From Nocardioides speluncae (GTDB lineage: Bacteria; Actinomycetota; Actinomycetes; Propionibacteriales; Nocardioidaceae), in contig NZ_QEOO01000026.1 of the NCBI RefSeq assembly GCF_003121585.1, positions 62,001-126,000 on the forward strand: a stretch of 64,000 bases of DNA, in the 5' to 3' direction. Below, piece after piece: positions 16,163-25,097 of the stretch. The translations under genes were made by a program, and so were the position numbers. Each line of letters starts with the position of its first letter. Positions within the stretch are counted from its first letter, which is position 1. The notes beneath the pieces were generated by a model. It saw only the letters and a program-made list of their open reading frames with translations. It was not told the DNA's origin and searched no databases.

Positions 16163-16524
16163 TGCGTTTGCGCCGACTCGAGGATCACGACGGCGGAGGC
16201 GATGCCGGCGTCGTGGGAGAGGGAGAGGTGGACCGAATCGACGCCGAGCTCGTGCGCTCGGGCGAGGACGGTGCCGCGGATCTCCAGGATCGGGCGGCCG
16301 GAGGACTCCGAGACCACCTCGGCGTCGTGCCAGGCCAGGCCGCCGGGGGCGTGCAGCGCCTTGGCCACCGCCTCCTTCGCAGCGAACCGCGCCGCCAGCG
16401 ACGCCAGCGGCCGCGATGCCTCGGCGGGCGTGAACAGCTTGTCCCGCAGGCCGGGGGTACGGGTCAGCGACTCACCGAACCGCTCAATGTCGACCACGTC
16501 AATGCCCACGCCCACGATCGCCAT
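16153..16524 (-). CDS. acpS: Holo-[acyl-carrier-protein] synthase
   Basis: 123-aa AcpS that transfers 4'-phosphopantetheine from CoA to acyl carrier protein. The motifs [12 protein letters not shown] near the N-terminus and [12 protein letters not shown] in the middle carry the Mg2+-binding Asp and Glu residues, and the C-terminus has [15 protein letters not shown]. It follows glmS by 7 nt on the same strand, so the two are likely co-transcribed; the stop lies in the third unit of a tandem repeat. Confidence 0.95.
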   Translation of the reverse strand: MAIVGVGIDVVDIERFGESLTRTPGLRDKLFTPAEASRPLASLAARFAAKEAVAKALHAPGGLAWHDAEVVSESSGRPILEIRGTVLARAHELGVDSVHLSLSHDAGIASAVVILESAQTHAV

Positions 16525-16531
16525 CGCCCGG

Positions 16532-18376
16532 TCACTCCACCGTGACGGACTTGGCCAAGTTGCGCGGCTGGTCGACGTCGTGCCCGAGTGCGGTCGCCAG
16601 CTCGCACGCGAACAGCTGCAGCGGCACCACCGCGACCAGCGGCTGCAGCAGCACCGGCACCTTCGGCAGCGGGATCAGCTCGTCGGCGTACCGCAGGATC
16701 GCGGTGTCGCCCTCCTCGGCGATGCACAGCGTCCGCGCGCCGCGCGCCCGCACCTCCTGGATGCCGCTGACCATCTTGTCGTGCAGCTGGTCGCGTCCGC
16801 GCGGAGGTACGACGCACAGCACCGGCAGTCCTTCCTCGACCAGCGCGATCGGGCCGTGCTTGAGCTCGCCGGCCGCGAACCCCTCGGCGTGCAGGTACGC
16901 CAGCTCCTTGAGCTTCAGCGCGCCTTCGAGCGCCACCGGGTAGCCGGCGTGCCGGCCGAGGAACAGCACCGACCGGGTGTCCACATGGGAGCGCGCCAGC
17001 TCATAAACAGCCGAGTCGTTGTCCAGCACCGTCTGGATATGGGCCGGCATCGCCTCGAGCTGGTCCATGATCTCGGTGATCTCGTCGCCGTACCGGGTGC
17101 CCTTGACCTGCGCGAGATAGAGCGCGAGCAGGTAGCACGCGACCAGCTGGGTCAGGAAGCCCTTGGTCGACGCCACCCCGATCTCCGGCCCGGCGTGGGT
17201 GTAGATGACCGCGTCCGACTCGCGCGGGATCGTGGAGCCGTTGGTGTTGCAGATCGCCAGCACCTTCGACCGCTGGGTGCGGGCGTGCCGGATCGCCTGC
17301 AGGGTGTCGGCGGTCTCCCCCGACTGCGAGATCGCGACGATCAGCGTGGAGTGGTTGAGGATCGGGTCGCGGTAGCGGAACTCCGAGGCCAGCTCCACCT
17401 CCACCGGCGTCCGGGTCCAGTGCTCGATGGCGTACTTCGCGACCATGCCCGCGTAGAACGACGTACCGCAGGCCACGATGATGATCTTGTCGACCTCGCG
17501 CAGCTCCTCGTCGGAGATCCGCACCTCGTCCAGGTGCAGCGCCCCTGTGGGAGTACGCCGCCCCAGCAGCGAGTCCGCGACCGCACGCGGCTGCTCGTAG
17601 ATCTCCTTGCGCATGAACCAGTCGTGGCCGTCCTTCTCGGCGGCCGACAGGTCCCAGTCGACGTGGTAGCGCCGCCCCTCGGCCGGCGTACCGTCGAAGC
17701 CGGTGACCGAGACCCCGTCACGGGTGATCGTGACGACCTGGTCCTGGCCGAGCTCCAGCGCCTCCCGAGTGTGCTCGATGAACGCCGCCACGTCGGAGCC
17801 GAGAAAGTTCTCGCCCTCGCCGATCCCGACCACGAGCGGGGAGTTGCGGCGGGCAGCGACCACCCGTGACGGGTCCGCCGCGTCGACCGCGACCAGCGTG
17901 AACGCGCCCTCCAGCTCCCGGCAGACCCGCTGCATCGCCGTCGTGAGGTCGACGCCGGCGCTCACCTCACGCTCCAGCAGGTGGGCGGCCACCTCGGTGT
18001 CGGTCTCCGAGATCAGCTCGTGGCCCTCGTCCTCCAGGACCTCGCGCAGCTCGGCGAAGTTCTCGATGATCCCGTTGTGTACGACGGCCACCCGGCCCTC
18101 GCGGCCCGGGTGCGGGTGCGCGTTGCGGTCGGTCGGCGGGCCGTGGGTCGCCCACCGGGTGTGCCCGATGCCGACGCTGGCGGGCGGCAGCTCGTCGTCC
18201 GCGATCGCCTTCTCAAGGTTCGCCAGCTTGCCGGCCCGCTTGTCGACCGCAAGCCGGCCGTCGTGCACGAGTGCGATCCCGGCGGAGTCGTAACCGCGGT
18301 ACTCCAGCCGCCGCAGCCCTTCGACCACGACGCCCTGCGCCCGCTTCTCGCCGACGTATCCCACGATTCCGCACAT
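16532..18376 (-). CDS. glmS: Glutamine--fructose-6-phosphate aminotransferase (isomerizing)
   Basis: 614 aa, full length. GlmS makes glucosamine-6-phosphate from fructose-6-phosphate and glutamine, the first step to UDP-GlcNAc. The N-terminal nucleophile is Cys2 (MCGIVGYVG), with [12 protein letters not shown] and GHTRWATHG of the glutaminase domain. Two SIS sugar-isomerase domains follow ([51 protein letters not shown]), and the C-terminus is the conserved [13 protein letters not shown]. It works in the same pathway as glmM at 31-32 kb. The promoter is very close to the ATG (see 18385-18413). Confidence 0.97.
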   Translation of the reverse strand: MCGIVGYVGEKRAQGVVVEGLRRLEYRGYDSAGIALVHDGRLAVDKRAGKLANLEKAIADDELPPASVGIGHTRWATHGPPTDRNAHPHPGREGRVAVVHNGIIENFAELREVLEDEGHELISETDTEVAAHLLEREVSAGVDLTTAMQRVCRELEGAFTLVAVDAADPSRVVAARRNSPLVVGIGEGENFLGSDVAAFIEHTREALELGQDQVVTITRDGVSVTGFDGTPAEGRRYHVDWDLSAAEKDGHDWFMRKEIYEQPRAVADSLLGRRTPTGALHLDEVRISDEELREVDKIIIVACGTSFYAGMVAKYAIEHWTRTPVEVELASEFRYRDPILNHSTLIVAISQSGETADTLQAIRHARTQRSKVLAICNTNGSTIPRESDAVIYTHAGPEIGVASTKGFLTQLVACYLLALYLAQVKGTRYGDEITEIMDQLEAMPAHIQTVLDNDSAVYELARSHVDTRSVLFLGRHAGYPVALEGALKLKELAYLHAEGFAAGELKHGPIALVEEGLPVLCVVPPRGRDQLHDKMVSGIQEVRARGARTLCIAEEGDTAILRYADELIPLPKVPVLLQPLVAVVPLQLFACELATALGHDVDQPRNLAKSVTVE

Positions 18377-18384
18377 GGCGCCCG

Positions 18385-18413
18385 AGTCTAGGCGGCCCGG
18401 CGACGCGCGGTCA
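18385..18413 (-). promoter_or_regulatory. Predicted glmS promoter, nearly leaderless
   Basis: On the minus strand CTGACC (18413-18408), an 18-bp spacer and TAGACT (18390-18385). The predicted start of transcription is within about 3 nt of the glmS ATG at 18376. The -35 element overlaps the stop codon of the upstream gene. No ribosome-binding site is visible, in agreement with a leaderless mRNA. Confidence 0.45.
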
Positions 18414-18806
18414 GGCGGCCGCCAAGGAGCGTGCCTGCGCGACCATCTGGTTGGCCCAGCCGCCCGACTGCGGAGGCAGCTGGACGGTGTGGAAGAGGCC
18501 GTGTCCGGTCACCGTCACGGTCACGGACCCGGACACCTTCTTCTCCTTCATCAGCAGGAACAACAGGCTCAGCACGCACACGAGGAAGAAGCCGACGATC
18601 GCGAGCACCATGCCCACCGTCGAGATCCCCTCGGTGACCTGAGTGTTGTCCTGGATCGTCCAGCTGGTGCCCCTGATCGGGAACTGTCCCTGCGGGACCG
18701 TGACGTAGTTCTGGCTGACCGCGATGTCGCCGATGTTGAACAGCATGGGCTCGGCGGGCTGGAACTTCTGGGTCTCGTCCGAGCCGTCATTCGGGATCAG
18801 CGTCAT
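18411..18806 (-). CDS. Small single-span membrane protein, unknown function
   Basis: 131 aa. After about 60 residues ([21 protein letters not shown]...) comes one strong membrane helix ([22 protein letters not shown]), and then about 45 residues with [25 protein letters not shown] and [15 protein letters not shown] at the end. I recognise no named family; similar small proteins with this C-terminal pattern occur in actinobacteria. ATG 18806 lies 8 nt after a TAGAGT -10-like element (18819-18814), so the mRNA is probably leaderless. It is divergent from coaA. Confidence 0.7.
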   Translation of the reverse strand: MTLIPNDGSDETQKFQPAEPMLFNIGDIAVSQNYVTVPQGQFPIRGTSWTIQDNTQVTEGISTVGMVLAIVGFFLVCVLSLLFLLMKEKKVSGSVTVTVTGHGLFHTVQLPPQSGGWANQMVAQARSLAAA

Positions 18807-18896
18807 GGCCGAGACTCTAGCCAGGCCCGGCCGGCGAAGTGGAGCACCCCAGGTGCGGCCGTCGGTACCCCGGGGCAGCCTGCAAGAATGCCCCGC

Positions 18897-19895
18897 ATGT
18901 CCTCGAACGGCCGCGTCGGGACCGACGTCGCCCCCGGCGAGCGCCCGAGTGAGCGCCCGAGTGAGTCGACTCCCTACGTCGAGCTCGACCGCGCCGCATG
19001 GGCCGACCTCGCCGAGACCCGGAAGTCGCCGCTGACCGCTGAGGAGATCAGCAAGCTGCGCGGCCTCGGCGACGAGCTCGACATGGACGAGATCGAACAG
19101 GTCTACCTCCCGCTGTCCCGCCTGCTCAGCCTGTACGTCGAGGCGGCCGGCCGCCTGCACCGCAACCAGGAGGACTTCCTCCGCAAGCCGCAGCCGCGCA
19201 CGCCGTTCGTGATCGGCCTGGCCGGCTCGGTCGCGGTCGGCAAGTCGACCACCGCCCGCGTGCTCCAGCAGCTGCTCGCCCACTGGCCCGAGCACCCGAG
19301 CGTCGCGCTGGTCACCACCGACGGCTTCCTGCTCCCCAACGCGACGCTCGCCGAGCGCGGCATCCTCACCCGCAAGGGCTTCCCGGAGTCCTACGACCGC
19401 AAGGCGCTGCTGCGGTTCGTGGTCGACATCAAGTCCGGTCGCGACGACGTCGAGGCGCCGACGTACTCGCACCTGACCTACGACGTGCTCCCCGACGAGA
19501 AGGTCGTGATCCGCACCCCCGACATCGTCATCGTCGAGGGCCTCAACGTGCTTCAGCCCGCCCAGGTGCGCGCCGACGGCCGGACCGGCCTGGCGGTCAG
19601 CGACTTCTTCGACTTCACGGTGTACGTCGACGCGGCGACCACCGACATCCGGCGCTGGTACGTCGAGCGGTTCCTGCGCCTGCGGGAGACCGCGTTCCAG
19701 GACCCCGCGTCGTACTTCGCCCGCTACGCCGCACTCACCGCCGACGAGGCCGTGGCCGAGGCGGAGCGGATCTGGGACACCATCAACGGCCTCAACCTGA
19801 CCCAGAACGTGCTGCCCACCCGCTCCCGCGCCACGCTCGTGCTGCGCAAGGACAAGGACCACTCGGTCCGGTACGTGCGGCTGCGCAAACTGTAA
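18897..19895 (+). CDS. coaA: Type I pantothenate kinase
   Basis: 332 aa, the usual size of bacterial CoaA, which phosphorylates pantothenate as the first step of CoA synthesis. The P-loop is [17 protein letters not shown] at about residue 105; [31 protein letters not shown] and the C-terminal [17 protein letters not shown] are typical. The N-terminus has a 25-residue extension rich in Pro, Ser and Glu that includes a small direct repeat ([10 protein letters not shown]). Two starts, ATG 18888 and ATG 18897, are possible; AAGAAT at 18884-18889 would suit a leaderless start at 18897. Confidence 0.95.
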   Translation: MSSNGRVGTDVAPGERPSERPSESTPYVELDRAAWADLAETRKSPLTAEEISKLRGLGDELDMDEIEQVYLPLSRLLSLYVEAAGRLHRNQEDFLRKPQPRTPFVIGLAGSVAVGKSTTARVLQQLLAHWPEHPSVALVTTDGFLLPNATLAERGILTRKGFPESYDRKALLRFVVDIKSGRDDVEAPTYSHLTYDVLPDEKVVIRTPDIVIVEGLNVLQPAQVRADGRTGLAVSDFFDFTVYVDAATTDIRRWYVERFLRLRETAFQDPASYFARYAALTADEAVAEAERIWDTINGLNLTQNVLPTRSRATLVLRKDKDHSVRYVRLRKL

Positions 19896-19940
19896 AGTCA
19901 CTGCTCAGAAGAGGTCGAAAACACACATACGGGGGACGTC

Positions 19941-20279
19941 ATGCGTAATCGTTCTGCTTCTCTGATGGCCGCATCAGCGCTGATGGGCGCAACGCTGCCG
20001 CTCGTGGCATCGCTGCCAACAGCCGTTGCCCACAAGCAAAGCCCGCTCGAGTGCGAGATATACGCCAAGGAGTTCACCGTCGAACTGCCGAGGATTCCTG
20101 TGTATCGGCTACCGAGCGCCGGCTCAGCCGTTGTCGCCCGTAAGTACCGGAGCAATGTCGTCCGCAGCAAGTGGAAGTGCGAGACGGATCGCGGAACGTG
20201 GCTATGCCTCCAGTCTTGCGCGGGCATTCCGGAGGAGTTTGTCGGCCGCTGGGTGCGCCGCGGCCACGTGTCGAGCTGA
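19941..20279 (+). CDS. Small secreted protein, possibly SH3-like
   Basis: 112 aa with a signal peptide (MRNRSASLMAASALMGATLPLVASLPTAVA). The mature part (IPVYRLPSAGSAVVARKY..., KCETDRGTWLCLQSC, VGRWVRRGHVS) has the rhythm of a bacterial SH3-like domain (vyr-pstsa-vv..., WV..G.v) and three or four cysteines. The SH3 assignment is tentative. A weak GGGGGAC precedes the ATG. It converges with the duplicated membrane-protein genes on the minus strand. Confidence 0.6.
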   Translation: MRNRSASLMAASALMGATLPLVASLPTAVAHKQSPLECEIYAKEFTVELPRIPVYRLPSAGSAVVARKYRSNVVRSKWKCETDRGTWLCLQSCAGIPEEFVGRWVRRGHVSS

Positions 20280-20297
20280 GACCGACGGCAGAGCCGC

Positions 20298-21065
20298 TCA
20301 CGCCGCCTTGCGCACGGTGGCCAGAACGTCGTCGACCGCCTCGTCCGACATCGCCTCGCTGGTTCCCTTGTCGCGCGCCAGCACCACAGTCGCGACATGG
20401 TCGCCGGCGTCCAGGCTGAGTACGTCGATCTCCAGCTCGGGCGACGAGCACTTCTCCTGGTCCGCCTCGGCGATGGTGATCACCGACCTGCTCAGGTAGG
20501 CGGACTCACCATCTCCGAGCTCGATCTCGTCGGTGGTGACGTCGGTGTACTCGTGATGGGTCTTGTCGTCGTCGCGGTAGGACGTGATGTTCACCCAGTG
20601 ATCAGCGATCTCCTTGCTGACCGCCTCGGGGTCGTCGGACTTCTCGGCTCGCTCGAAGCCCACGAAGCCGGCATGCTGCTCGACGCCCTCTTCGTCGGTG
20701 CACCAGCCGGTCCTGTAGAAGGCCACCTGCCCGCGGACACTGGCTCGATCAGTCTCCGGACCGCCTTCGAAGCCGACCTCGTAGTCGGGTGAGCTGAGGG
20801 TCCAGCCGGTGTCGACCGCGGGCACCTCGAACTGCACGTTCTGCAGCCGGTCGCCGTAGATCGGCTGACCACCCTCGAACTCGGCCTTCGGCACGCTGGG
20901 CTTCGGCGGTCGCTCGCTGCCGTCGGTGGCGGCCGCGTCGTCGCCGAGCGCCAGGACCGCGGCCGTCGCCACGGCAGCTAGCAGCGCCAAGGTGGACAAC
21001 GCGCCGAGCACGAGGGCGATGGTGCCGGTGCGTGCGCGCCGATCGTCGCTTGCGGGACCGTTCAT
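20298..21065 (-). CDS. Membrane-anchored extracytoplasmic protein, paralogue of the next gene upstream
   Basis: 255 aa. A short basic cytoplasmic N-terminus (MNGPASDDRRARTG) leads into one membrane helix (TIALVLGALSTLALLAAVATAAVLALG), and about 200 extracytoplasmic residues follow with conserved pairs WCTDEE and KCSSPE that could form a disulfide. No known domain. It is the second copy of a tandem duplication: the first 60 residues are nearly identical to the protein at 21125-21925, while the rest is only distantly similar. It ends the TerD operon. Confidence 0.75.
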   Translation of the reverse strand: MNGPASDDRRARTGTIALVLGALSTLALLAAVATAAVLALGDDAAATDGSERPPKPSVPKAEFEGGQPIYGDRLQNVQFEVPAVDTGWTLSSPDYEVGFEGGPETDRASVRGQVAFYRTGWCTDEEGVEQHAGFVGFERAEKSDDPEAVSKEIADHWVNITSYRDDDKTHHEYTDVTTDEIELGDGESAYLSRSVITIAEADQEKCSSPELEIDVLSLDAGDHVATVVLARDKGTSEAMSDEAVDDVLATVRKAA

Positions 21066-21101
21066 GGCCGCGAACCTACCCCGCGCCGTACGGGATCATT
21101 C
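21066..21101 (-). repeat. Duplicated 3' end of the terD-type gene
   Basis: On the minus strand this stretch reads GMIPYGAG-stop, then GTTCGCGGCC before the ATG at 21065. The corresponding stretch before the ATG at 21925 reads GINPYGAG-stop, which there is the real C-terminus of the TerD-type protein ending at 21936. So the duplication that made the two membrane-protein genes carried along the last codons of the TerD gene. About 31 of 36 bases agree. Confidence 0.75.
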
Positions 21102-21124
21102 CTGTTGGGCGGCGGGCGGGTGCC

Positions 21125-21925
21125 CTACTTCAACACATGTACGGCGCGGAGGAGCTCGACGGCCTGGTCGTGGGACAGGGAGCCGTCGAGGCCGAGGTCG
21201 CGAGACAGCACCACCGAGACCAGGTGCTCGCCCGCATCGAGGGTGAGCACGCTGACCTCATGTTGCGGCGCGTCGCACTTCTTGCGGTCCGCCGACGCCA
21301 CCGTGATCACCGACCGGCTGACAAACGCCTCCGTGCCGTCGTCCAGCTCGAACGACTCCGTGGCGATGTCGGAGTGCTTGTTGGTGTGGACGCCGTCGTC
21401 CTGGTACGCCGCCTCGTCGGCCCACACCTTGGCCACAGTCTCGTTGGCGGTCCGGAGGTCCTCGTCCTCGTTGTCCGTCATCGACTCAATGCCGATCGAG
21501 GCGAGGTATGGCTGCTCGAACTCCTCCTCGGGTTCGCACCAGTTGAGCTGATAGATCGCGGCCTGCCCGTCGGTCACCGCCGTGTCGCCGTCGCCGACCC
21601 CGTCGCCGTCGTTGTCCTTCCCGGCGAAGTAGGTGCCCTGCCCAGGCGCGAGCAGGGTCCAGCCCACGTCCACTGCCGGCACCTCGATCGCGATGTTCTG
21701 CATACGGTCGCCGTAGATGGTCTGCCCGCCCGGGAACCCGGGGTCGGGGACCTTCGGTGACGGCGGCCGCTCGCTGCCATCGGTGGCCACGGCGTCGTCC
21801 TCACCGAGCGCCAGGACTGCGGCCGTCGCCACCGCCGCCAGCAGCGCCAGCGCGGACATTGCGCCGAGCACGAGGGCGATGGTGCCGGTGCGGGCACGCC
21901 GATCGTCGCTTGCGGGACCATTCAT
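21125..21925 (-). CDS. Membrane-anchored extracytoplasmic protein, tandem paralogue
   Basis: 266 aa, same architecture as the gene at 20298-21065: basic start, one membrane helix, extracytoplasmic domain with WCEPEE and KCDAPQ cysteines. It contains an extra acidic loop DNDGDGVGDGD at about residue 100 that the paralogue lacks; this resembles Ca2+-binding Asp-rich loops. It starts 10 nt after the stop of the TerD-type gene and so belongs to that operon. Function unknown; the context suggests a role with TerD proteins at the membrane. Confidence 0.75.
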   Translation of the reverse strand: MNGPASDDRRARTGTIALVLGAMSALALLAAVATAAVLALGEDDAVATDGSERPPSPKVPDPGFPGGQTIYGDRMQNIAIEVPAVDVGWTLLAPGQGTYFAGKDNDGDGVGDGDTAVTDGQAAIYQLNWCEPEEEFEQPYLASIGIESMTDNEDEDLRTANETVAKVWADEAAYQDDGVHTNKHSDIATESFELDDGTEAFVSRSVITVASADRKKCDAPQHEVSVLTLDAGEHLVSVVLSRDLGLDGSLSHDQAVELLRAVHVLK

Positions 21926-21935
21926 GGTCGCGAAC

Positions 21936-23567
21936 CTACCCAGCGCCGTACGGGTTAATTCCTTGCGGGTTCCGGTTCGCGACCAGGGCGCCCTGGATCA
22001 CGTCGAGCTGGGCCGGGTTGGGGCCGAGGTCGGGTACGAACGTCCAGTCGACGCCGCCGTACCCGTCGACCAGGTCGCCGCCCGGAGCCGACGGGATCCG
22101 CAGGAACATCTGGTGCAGCAGCTCCAGCAGGGGTACGCCGAGTGCCTCGGAGTGGGAGCCGGTGACCACGACCTGGACGCCGGTGGGCGGACCGTCGGTC
22201 ACGATCCTGTGCAGCGAGCGCACCGCCGACTCGTCGAGGCCGGTCGGGTGGTCGGCGATCAGCACCAGCCGGTCGTGCCGGTACCGCTCCTCCAGCGCGT
22301 CGTGGTTGCCGGCCTGGACCGCCATCGACACCAGGTCGATGTGCTCGACCACCTCGGCGAGCGCCTGGGTGGCGCCGGGGGTGTCGGTGACCGGCGGATG
22401 CGCGAGCAGCTCGCTGGGCAGCCCGAGCGTGCCGCGCCGGCCGCCGATGTCGACCACCGTCACCAGAGGCCTGGCCGGCGCCATCGCGGCCAGGATCCGG
22501 ACGGCGATCGTGTGCATGATCTGGGTCGCGGCCTGGTCACCGCCGTCGGCGGTCTCCACCCACACCGGGCGGCGCATCGGGAGGTACTGCATCAGCGGTA
22601 GCCGGAAGTTGGGTGCGTCGGGCAGCGACAGGTCGCCGAGCCGGAACGCGAGCACCATCTCCCCCGGCGACCAGCCCCGCCACTGCCCGGAGCCCCAGCC
22701 GGTCAGCGGCGCCGGCAGCTTGCGCTCGTAGTCCTTGAGCTCGGTGCTGAGCTGGTTCAGGTCGGCGGCGTGCCGGTCCCTGGCCTGCTGCACCATCTCG
22801 TCGTGCTTGGCCTGGGCGCCGGCCCGAGCCTGGTCCCCGGCCGGGCCGACCCGCATCGACGGGTCACCGACGATCTGCTCGAGATCGCCTTCGAGCTGAC
22901 GCTGAGCGAAGTCGATCGTGGACTGCAGGGAGGCGGTGGTCCGGGACGCGTCGTCGAGGATCATCGCCCCGATCTCCAGCAGCCGGCCGAGGTCCTCCGG
23001 TGGTCCGGCGGACGGCGGTGTCGCGTCGCCCGCGGCCGGCTGGGTCGCATGGCTGGCGACCGGCTGCGAGACGGCGGCCGCCGGCTGCTCGACCTCGATG
23101 CCGTGTTCGGTCACGGCCTGGTTGAGGCCGCCGACGAAGCCCTGCCCGACCGCGCGCACCTTCCAGTCCTCGCCGCGGCGGTAGATCTCGCACGCCACCA
23201 CCGCGGTCTCGTCACCGTTGGGCGACGGCACGAACGATGCGACCGGCTGCCCGTCGGCGCCGGCCAGCAGCACTCGCGGCGGCTCGCCGGCGAAGGTGCC
23301 GGAGTCCAGGCTGGCCACGCACAACACCCGCTCGACCGAAGCCGGGACCTGCGCCAGGTCCACCACGATCGCCTGCGGCGGCCCGGCGAACCAGCCGACC
23401 CCGTCGTACGACGGAGCGTTGTAGAACACCAGGTCCTCGTTGCTGCGGACCCGGTACGACGGGCCGAGCAGCATCGCGGAGATGTCCGCGCGCGGGTGCT
23501 CGACGTACGCCGTCACCCGGGCGCCGGACCAGGCGAGGTTCTGCCCCGCGACGAGCTGAGTGGTCAC
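21936..23567 (-). CDS. TerD-family protein with C-terminal FtsK-like ATPase-derived domain
   Basis: 543 aa. Residues 1-165 are a TerD domain (MTTQLVAGQNLAW..., DLVFYNAP, VDLAQVPASVERVLCVASLD, ACEIYRRGEDWKVRAVGQGFVGGL), the Ca2+-binding stress domain of tellurite-resistance systems. An Ala/Pro linker and a helical region of about 100 residues (ASLQSTIDFAQRQLEGDLEQIV... DYERKL) follow. The last 250 residues resemble the fold of FtsK/EccC-type ATPase domains (FRLGDLSLPD, TQIMHTIAVRILAAMAPARPLVTVVD, RLVLIADHPTG) but no P-loop is visible where it should be. The GTG start overlaps the upstream terD stop by 4 nt. Confidence 0.85.
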   Translation of the reverse strand: MTTQLVAGQNLAWSGARVTAYVEHPRADISAMLLGPSYRVRSNEDLVFYNAPSYDGVGWFAGPPQAIVVDLAQVPASVERVLCVASLDSGTFAGEPPRVLLAGADGQPVASFVPSPNGDETAVVACEIYRRGEDWKVRAVGQGFVGGLNQAVTEHGIEVEQPAAAVSQPVASHATQPAAGDATPPSAGPPEDLGRLLEIGAMILDDASRTTASLQSTIDFAQRQLEGDLEQIVGDPSMRVGPAGDQARAGAQAKHDEMVQQARDRHAADLNQLSTELKDYERKLPAPLTGWGSGQWRGWSPGEMVLAFRLGDLSLPDAPNFRLPLMQYLPMRRPVWVETADGGDQAATQIMHTIAVRILAAMAPARPLVTVVDIGGRRGTLGLPSELLAHPPVTDTPGATQALAEVVEHIDLVSMAVQAGNHDALEERYRHDRLVLIADHPTGLDESAVRSLHRIVTDGPPTGVQVVVTGSHSEALGVPLLELLHQMFLRIPSAPGGDLVDGYGGVDWTFVPDLGPNPAQLDVIQGALVANRNPQGINPYGAG

Positions 23568-24937
23568 AAGTACTTGGCCAGCGCCGGGATCGCCTCCGAC
23601 GGCACCTTGGCGTGGATGCCGTCACCGATCGCCTGCATCTTCCACATGCCGCCCTCACGGAAGACCTTGGCCATCACCATCCCGGTGAACGGCATGCCGC
23701 CGGCGAGCGCGTAGCGTGCCAGCTCGCCGTCGGTGTGGTCGACCAGCCGGCAGAAGGCGTTCTGGATCTGCTCGAAGGTGTGGCCCTTGTAGCTGGTGAC
23801 GACGAAGAACACGGCGTCGACATGGACCGGCACCCGGCTCAGGTCGACCTGGATCACCTCGTCGTCACCCTCGCCAGCGCCAGTGAGGTTGTCACCCATG
23901 TGCTGGATCGAGCCGTCACGGGTCCGCAGGTTGTTGTAGAACGCGATGTCGACCGGCTGGCCGCTCGCGAACAGCACCGCGGACGCGTCGAGGTCGACAT
24001 CGACCTCGCGGGAGCCGAACATCCCGCCCTTCTTCACCGGGTCCCAGCCCAGGCCCATCTGCACCATCGTGAGCGCCTGGCCACCGTCCTTGGTGAGCTG
24101 GACCTTCTGGCCCTTGCTCAGCGAGACCGGGCGGCCCTTGGTGAGGCTGACCTCGCCACCACCCTGCGGCGACGGAGGCGGCGCTGCGGGCTGGCCGAAG
24201 TTCGGCGCGGCCGGCGGCTGCTGCGCGGCAGCGGGCGGCTGCTGGTACGACGGCGGCGGGGGCGGGGCGGCCGGGGGTGCGGCCGGCGGGGGCGGCGGGG
24301 GCGCCTGGTAAGCCGGAGGAGCGGGCGGCTGAGCCGGCGGCGGAGGCGGAGCGGGCGGCGTGACGTGGGCGGGCATCGCCGGCGGCGGGGGCGGCGGCGG
24401 CGCTGCGGCGGCCGGCGGGGCCGAGGCGGCCGCGTCGTCGTCGACCGAGACGCCGTGGTCGGTGATCAGGTCGGCCAGGCCGCCGTCGTACCCGCGCCCG
24501 ATGGCGCGGACCTTCCAGTCGGCGTTGCGCCGGTAGAACTCCAGCGCAACCACGATCTTCTCCTGGTTGAGCCCGGTCATCGCGAACTCGGCGACCGGCT
24601 GCCCGCCGGCGTCCGCAACCTTGGCGACCGGCTGCCCGACCGAGCCGAAGACCGCGTTGCCGTCGTCCAGCGAGGTCACGAAGCGAACCGCGTGCACGTC
24701 GGCCGGCACCTGGGTCAGGTCGACCTTGATCTGCCACGGCTGACCACCGGCCGGCGGCACACAGGTCACGCCCGGGCCGTTCGGCTGGTTGTAGAAGATG
24801 AAGTCGGCGTCGGTGCGGACCTTGCCAGCCTCGGTGACCAGCAGCGCCGACAGGTCCGCCGCCGCGGCGACGTCGACGGTGACGATCAGGTTGGTCGTGG
24901 TGAGCGGCGCGTTGCCGCCCTTGGTCAGCTGGTTCAC
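23564..24937 (-). CDS. Protein with two TerD domains joined by a proline-rich linker
   Basis: 457 aa. First TerD-like domain at about 1-165 (VNQLTKGGNAPLTTTNLIVTVDV, FIFYNQP, VDLTQVPADVHAVRFVTSLDD, ALEFYRRNADWKVRAIGRGYDGGL). Then about 110 residues made almost only of Pro, Ala and Gln with runs of 6-7 Pro. The second TerD domain, at about 285-457, is of the classical type (EVSLTKGRPVSLSK, MGLGWDP, DVDLDASAVLF, FYNNLRTRDGSIQHMGDNLTGAGEGDDE, VFREGGMWKMQAIGDG). GTG 24937 has a GGGGGA site upstream. First gene of a four-gene operon; canonical TerB, TerC or TerZ partners are absent here. Confidence 0.88.
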   Translation of the reverse strand: MNQLTKGGNAPLTTTNLIVTVDVAAAADLSALLVTEAGKVRTDADFIFYNQPNGPGVTCVPPAGGQPWQIKVDLTQVPADVHAVRFVTSLDDGNAVFGSVGQPVAKVADAGGQPVAEFAMTGLNQEKIVVALEFYRRNADWKVRAIGRGYDGGLADLITDHGVSVDDDAAASAPPAAAAPPPPPPPAMPAHVTPPAPPPPPAQPPAPPAYQAPPPPPPAAPPAAPPPPPSYQQPPAAAQQPPAAPNFGQPAAPPPSPQGGGEVSLTKGRPVSLSKGQKVQLTKDGGQALTMVQMGLGWDPVKKGGMFGSREVDVDLDASAVLFASGQPVDIAFYNNLRTRDGSIQHMGDNLTGAGEGDDEVIQVDLSRVPVHVDAVFFVVTSYKGHTFEQIQNAFCRLVDHTDGELARYALAGGMPFTGMVMAKVFREGGMWKMQAIGDGIHAKVPSEAIPALAKYL

Positions 24938-25097
24938 CGGGTTCCCCCTAGATGATCGGGCAGAGTCAATGCGGGTCAAGTCAATGCGGGTCAATGTTCC
25001 CGGCCCCGAACCTATCTGGCGCAACCTAGTAGGCAACACCGGGTCGCGAGGTTTTGTCCAGGACCTGGGGCGACCGCTCGGGGGATACGGTCATGAG

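Noticed and set aside
21936-24937. Classical tellurite-resistance (ter) operon
   Set aside because: TerB, TerC, TerZ/TerA and the usual biosynthetic partners are absent; only TerD-type domains are present, in fused forms.
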